DNA from: Planctomycetota bacterium
GTDB taxonomy: Bacteria; Planctomycetota; Phycisphaerae; Sedimentisphaerales; Anaerobacaceae
Direction: 5' to 3'
Length of the DNA: 6,353 nucleotides
Assembly (NCBI GenBank): GCA_023135255.1
Contig: JAGLTN010000503.1
Span: 1 to 6,353 of the forward strand
Under the pieces are notes generated by a model. That model saw only the letters and a program-made list of their open reading frames with translations, did no database searches and had not been told where the DNA came from. Positions 6,287 through 6,353 of the stretch are shown in pieces. A program made the translations under genes and the position numbers. Within the stretch, counting starts at the first letter, position 1; each line of letters begins with the position of its first letter.

Positions 6287-6353
6287 ACACACCTGCCTTA
6301 ATATACTGGTCCCAATTAAATTTTACCGTTTATCCGCGGGTAAATAATTCAAA
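6287..6353. other. Upstream region of the DUF6263-like gene
   Basis: It holds the AAGG/AGG ribosome binding purines (6292-6299). TTGAAT (6347-6352) and TAAAAT are present on the minus strand but 21 bases apart, so no promoter is called. The upstream neighbour is outside the window. Confidence 0.4.

Noticed and set aside
6287..6292. GTG at 6292 as the start of the DUF6263-like gene
   Set aside because: The purine-rich ribosome site is too close to the GTG, while the ATG at 6286 has better spacing and gives a cleaner signal peptide.

Overview
The window carries four protein genes, all on the minus strand. In transcription order (right to left) they are a small exported hypothetical protein resembling the DUF6263 group (5321-6286), a large secreted GH172/DUF2961 glycoside hydrolase (3027-5243), a membrane-anchored Mrr-type nuclease (1709-2938), and the first 460 codons of acetolactate synthase large subunit, ilvB (1-1382, cut by the window edge). 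No rRNA, tRNA, CRISPR array, transposase or attachment site was seen. The long plus-strand open frames are shadows of these genes.

Organism: clearly bacterial (Shine-Dalgarno sites, a near-consensus sigma-70 promoter, bacterial-type IlvB). A secreted DUF2961/GH172 protein beside a DUF6263-like protein, with moderate GC, would fit an environmental polysaccharide-degrading bacterium such as a Planctomycetota/PVC member. That is a low-confidence guess from gene content, not a demonstrated assignment.

Layout: the right half (about 3027-6286) looks like a two-gene unit of exported proteins separated by 77 bases. The middle gene (1709-2938) is visibly more AT-rich than both neighbours and encodes two membrane helices, a charged helical middle with a 36-residue internal repeat, and a C-terminal Mrr_cat nuclease domain with an intact D-x12-QxK motif. 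It looks like an inserted defence-type gene. The left part is a biosynthetic gene with its own control region: a TTGACA-18-TATAAT promoter and a leader of about 200 nt. The leader holds a possible 11-codon leader peptide (MAVVTGLQRGL, with two Val and two Leu codons) threaded through foldable RNA.

The genes do not form one obvious pathway. The most interesting points are the putative attenuation-type leader of ilvB, the membrane-anchored nuclease in an AT-rich island, and the unusually long GH172 protein with a variant signature motif. None of these amounts to a demonstrated new system.
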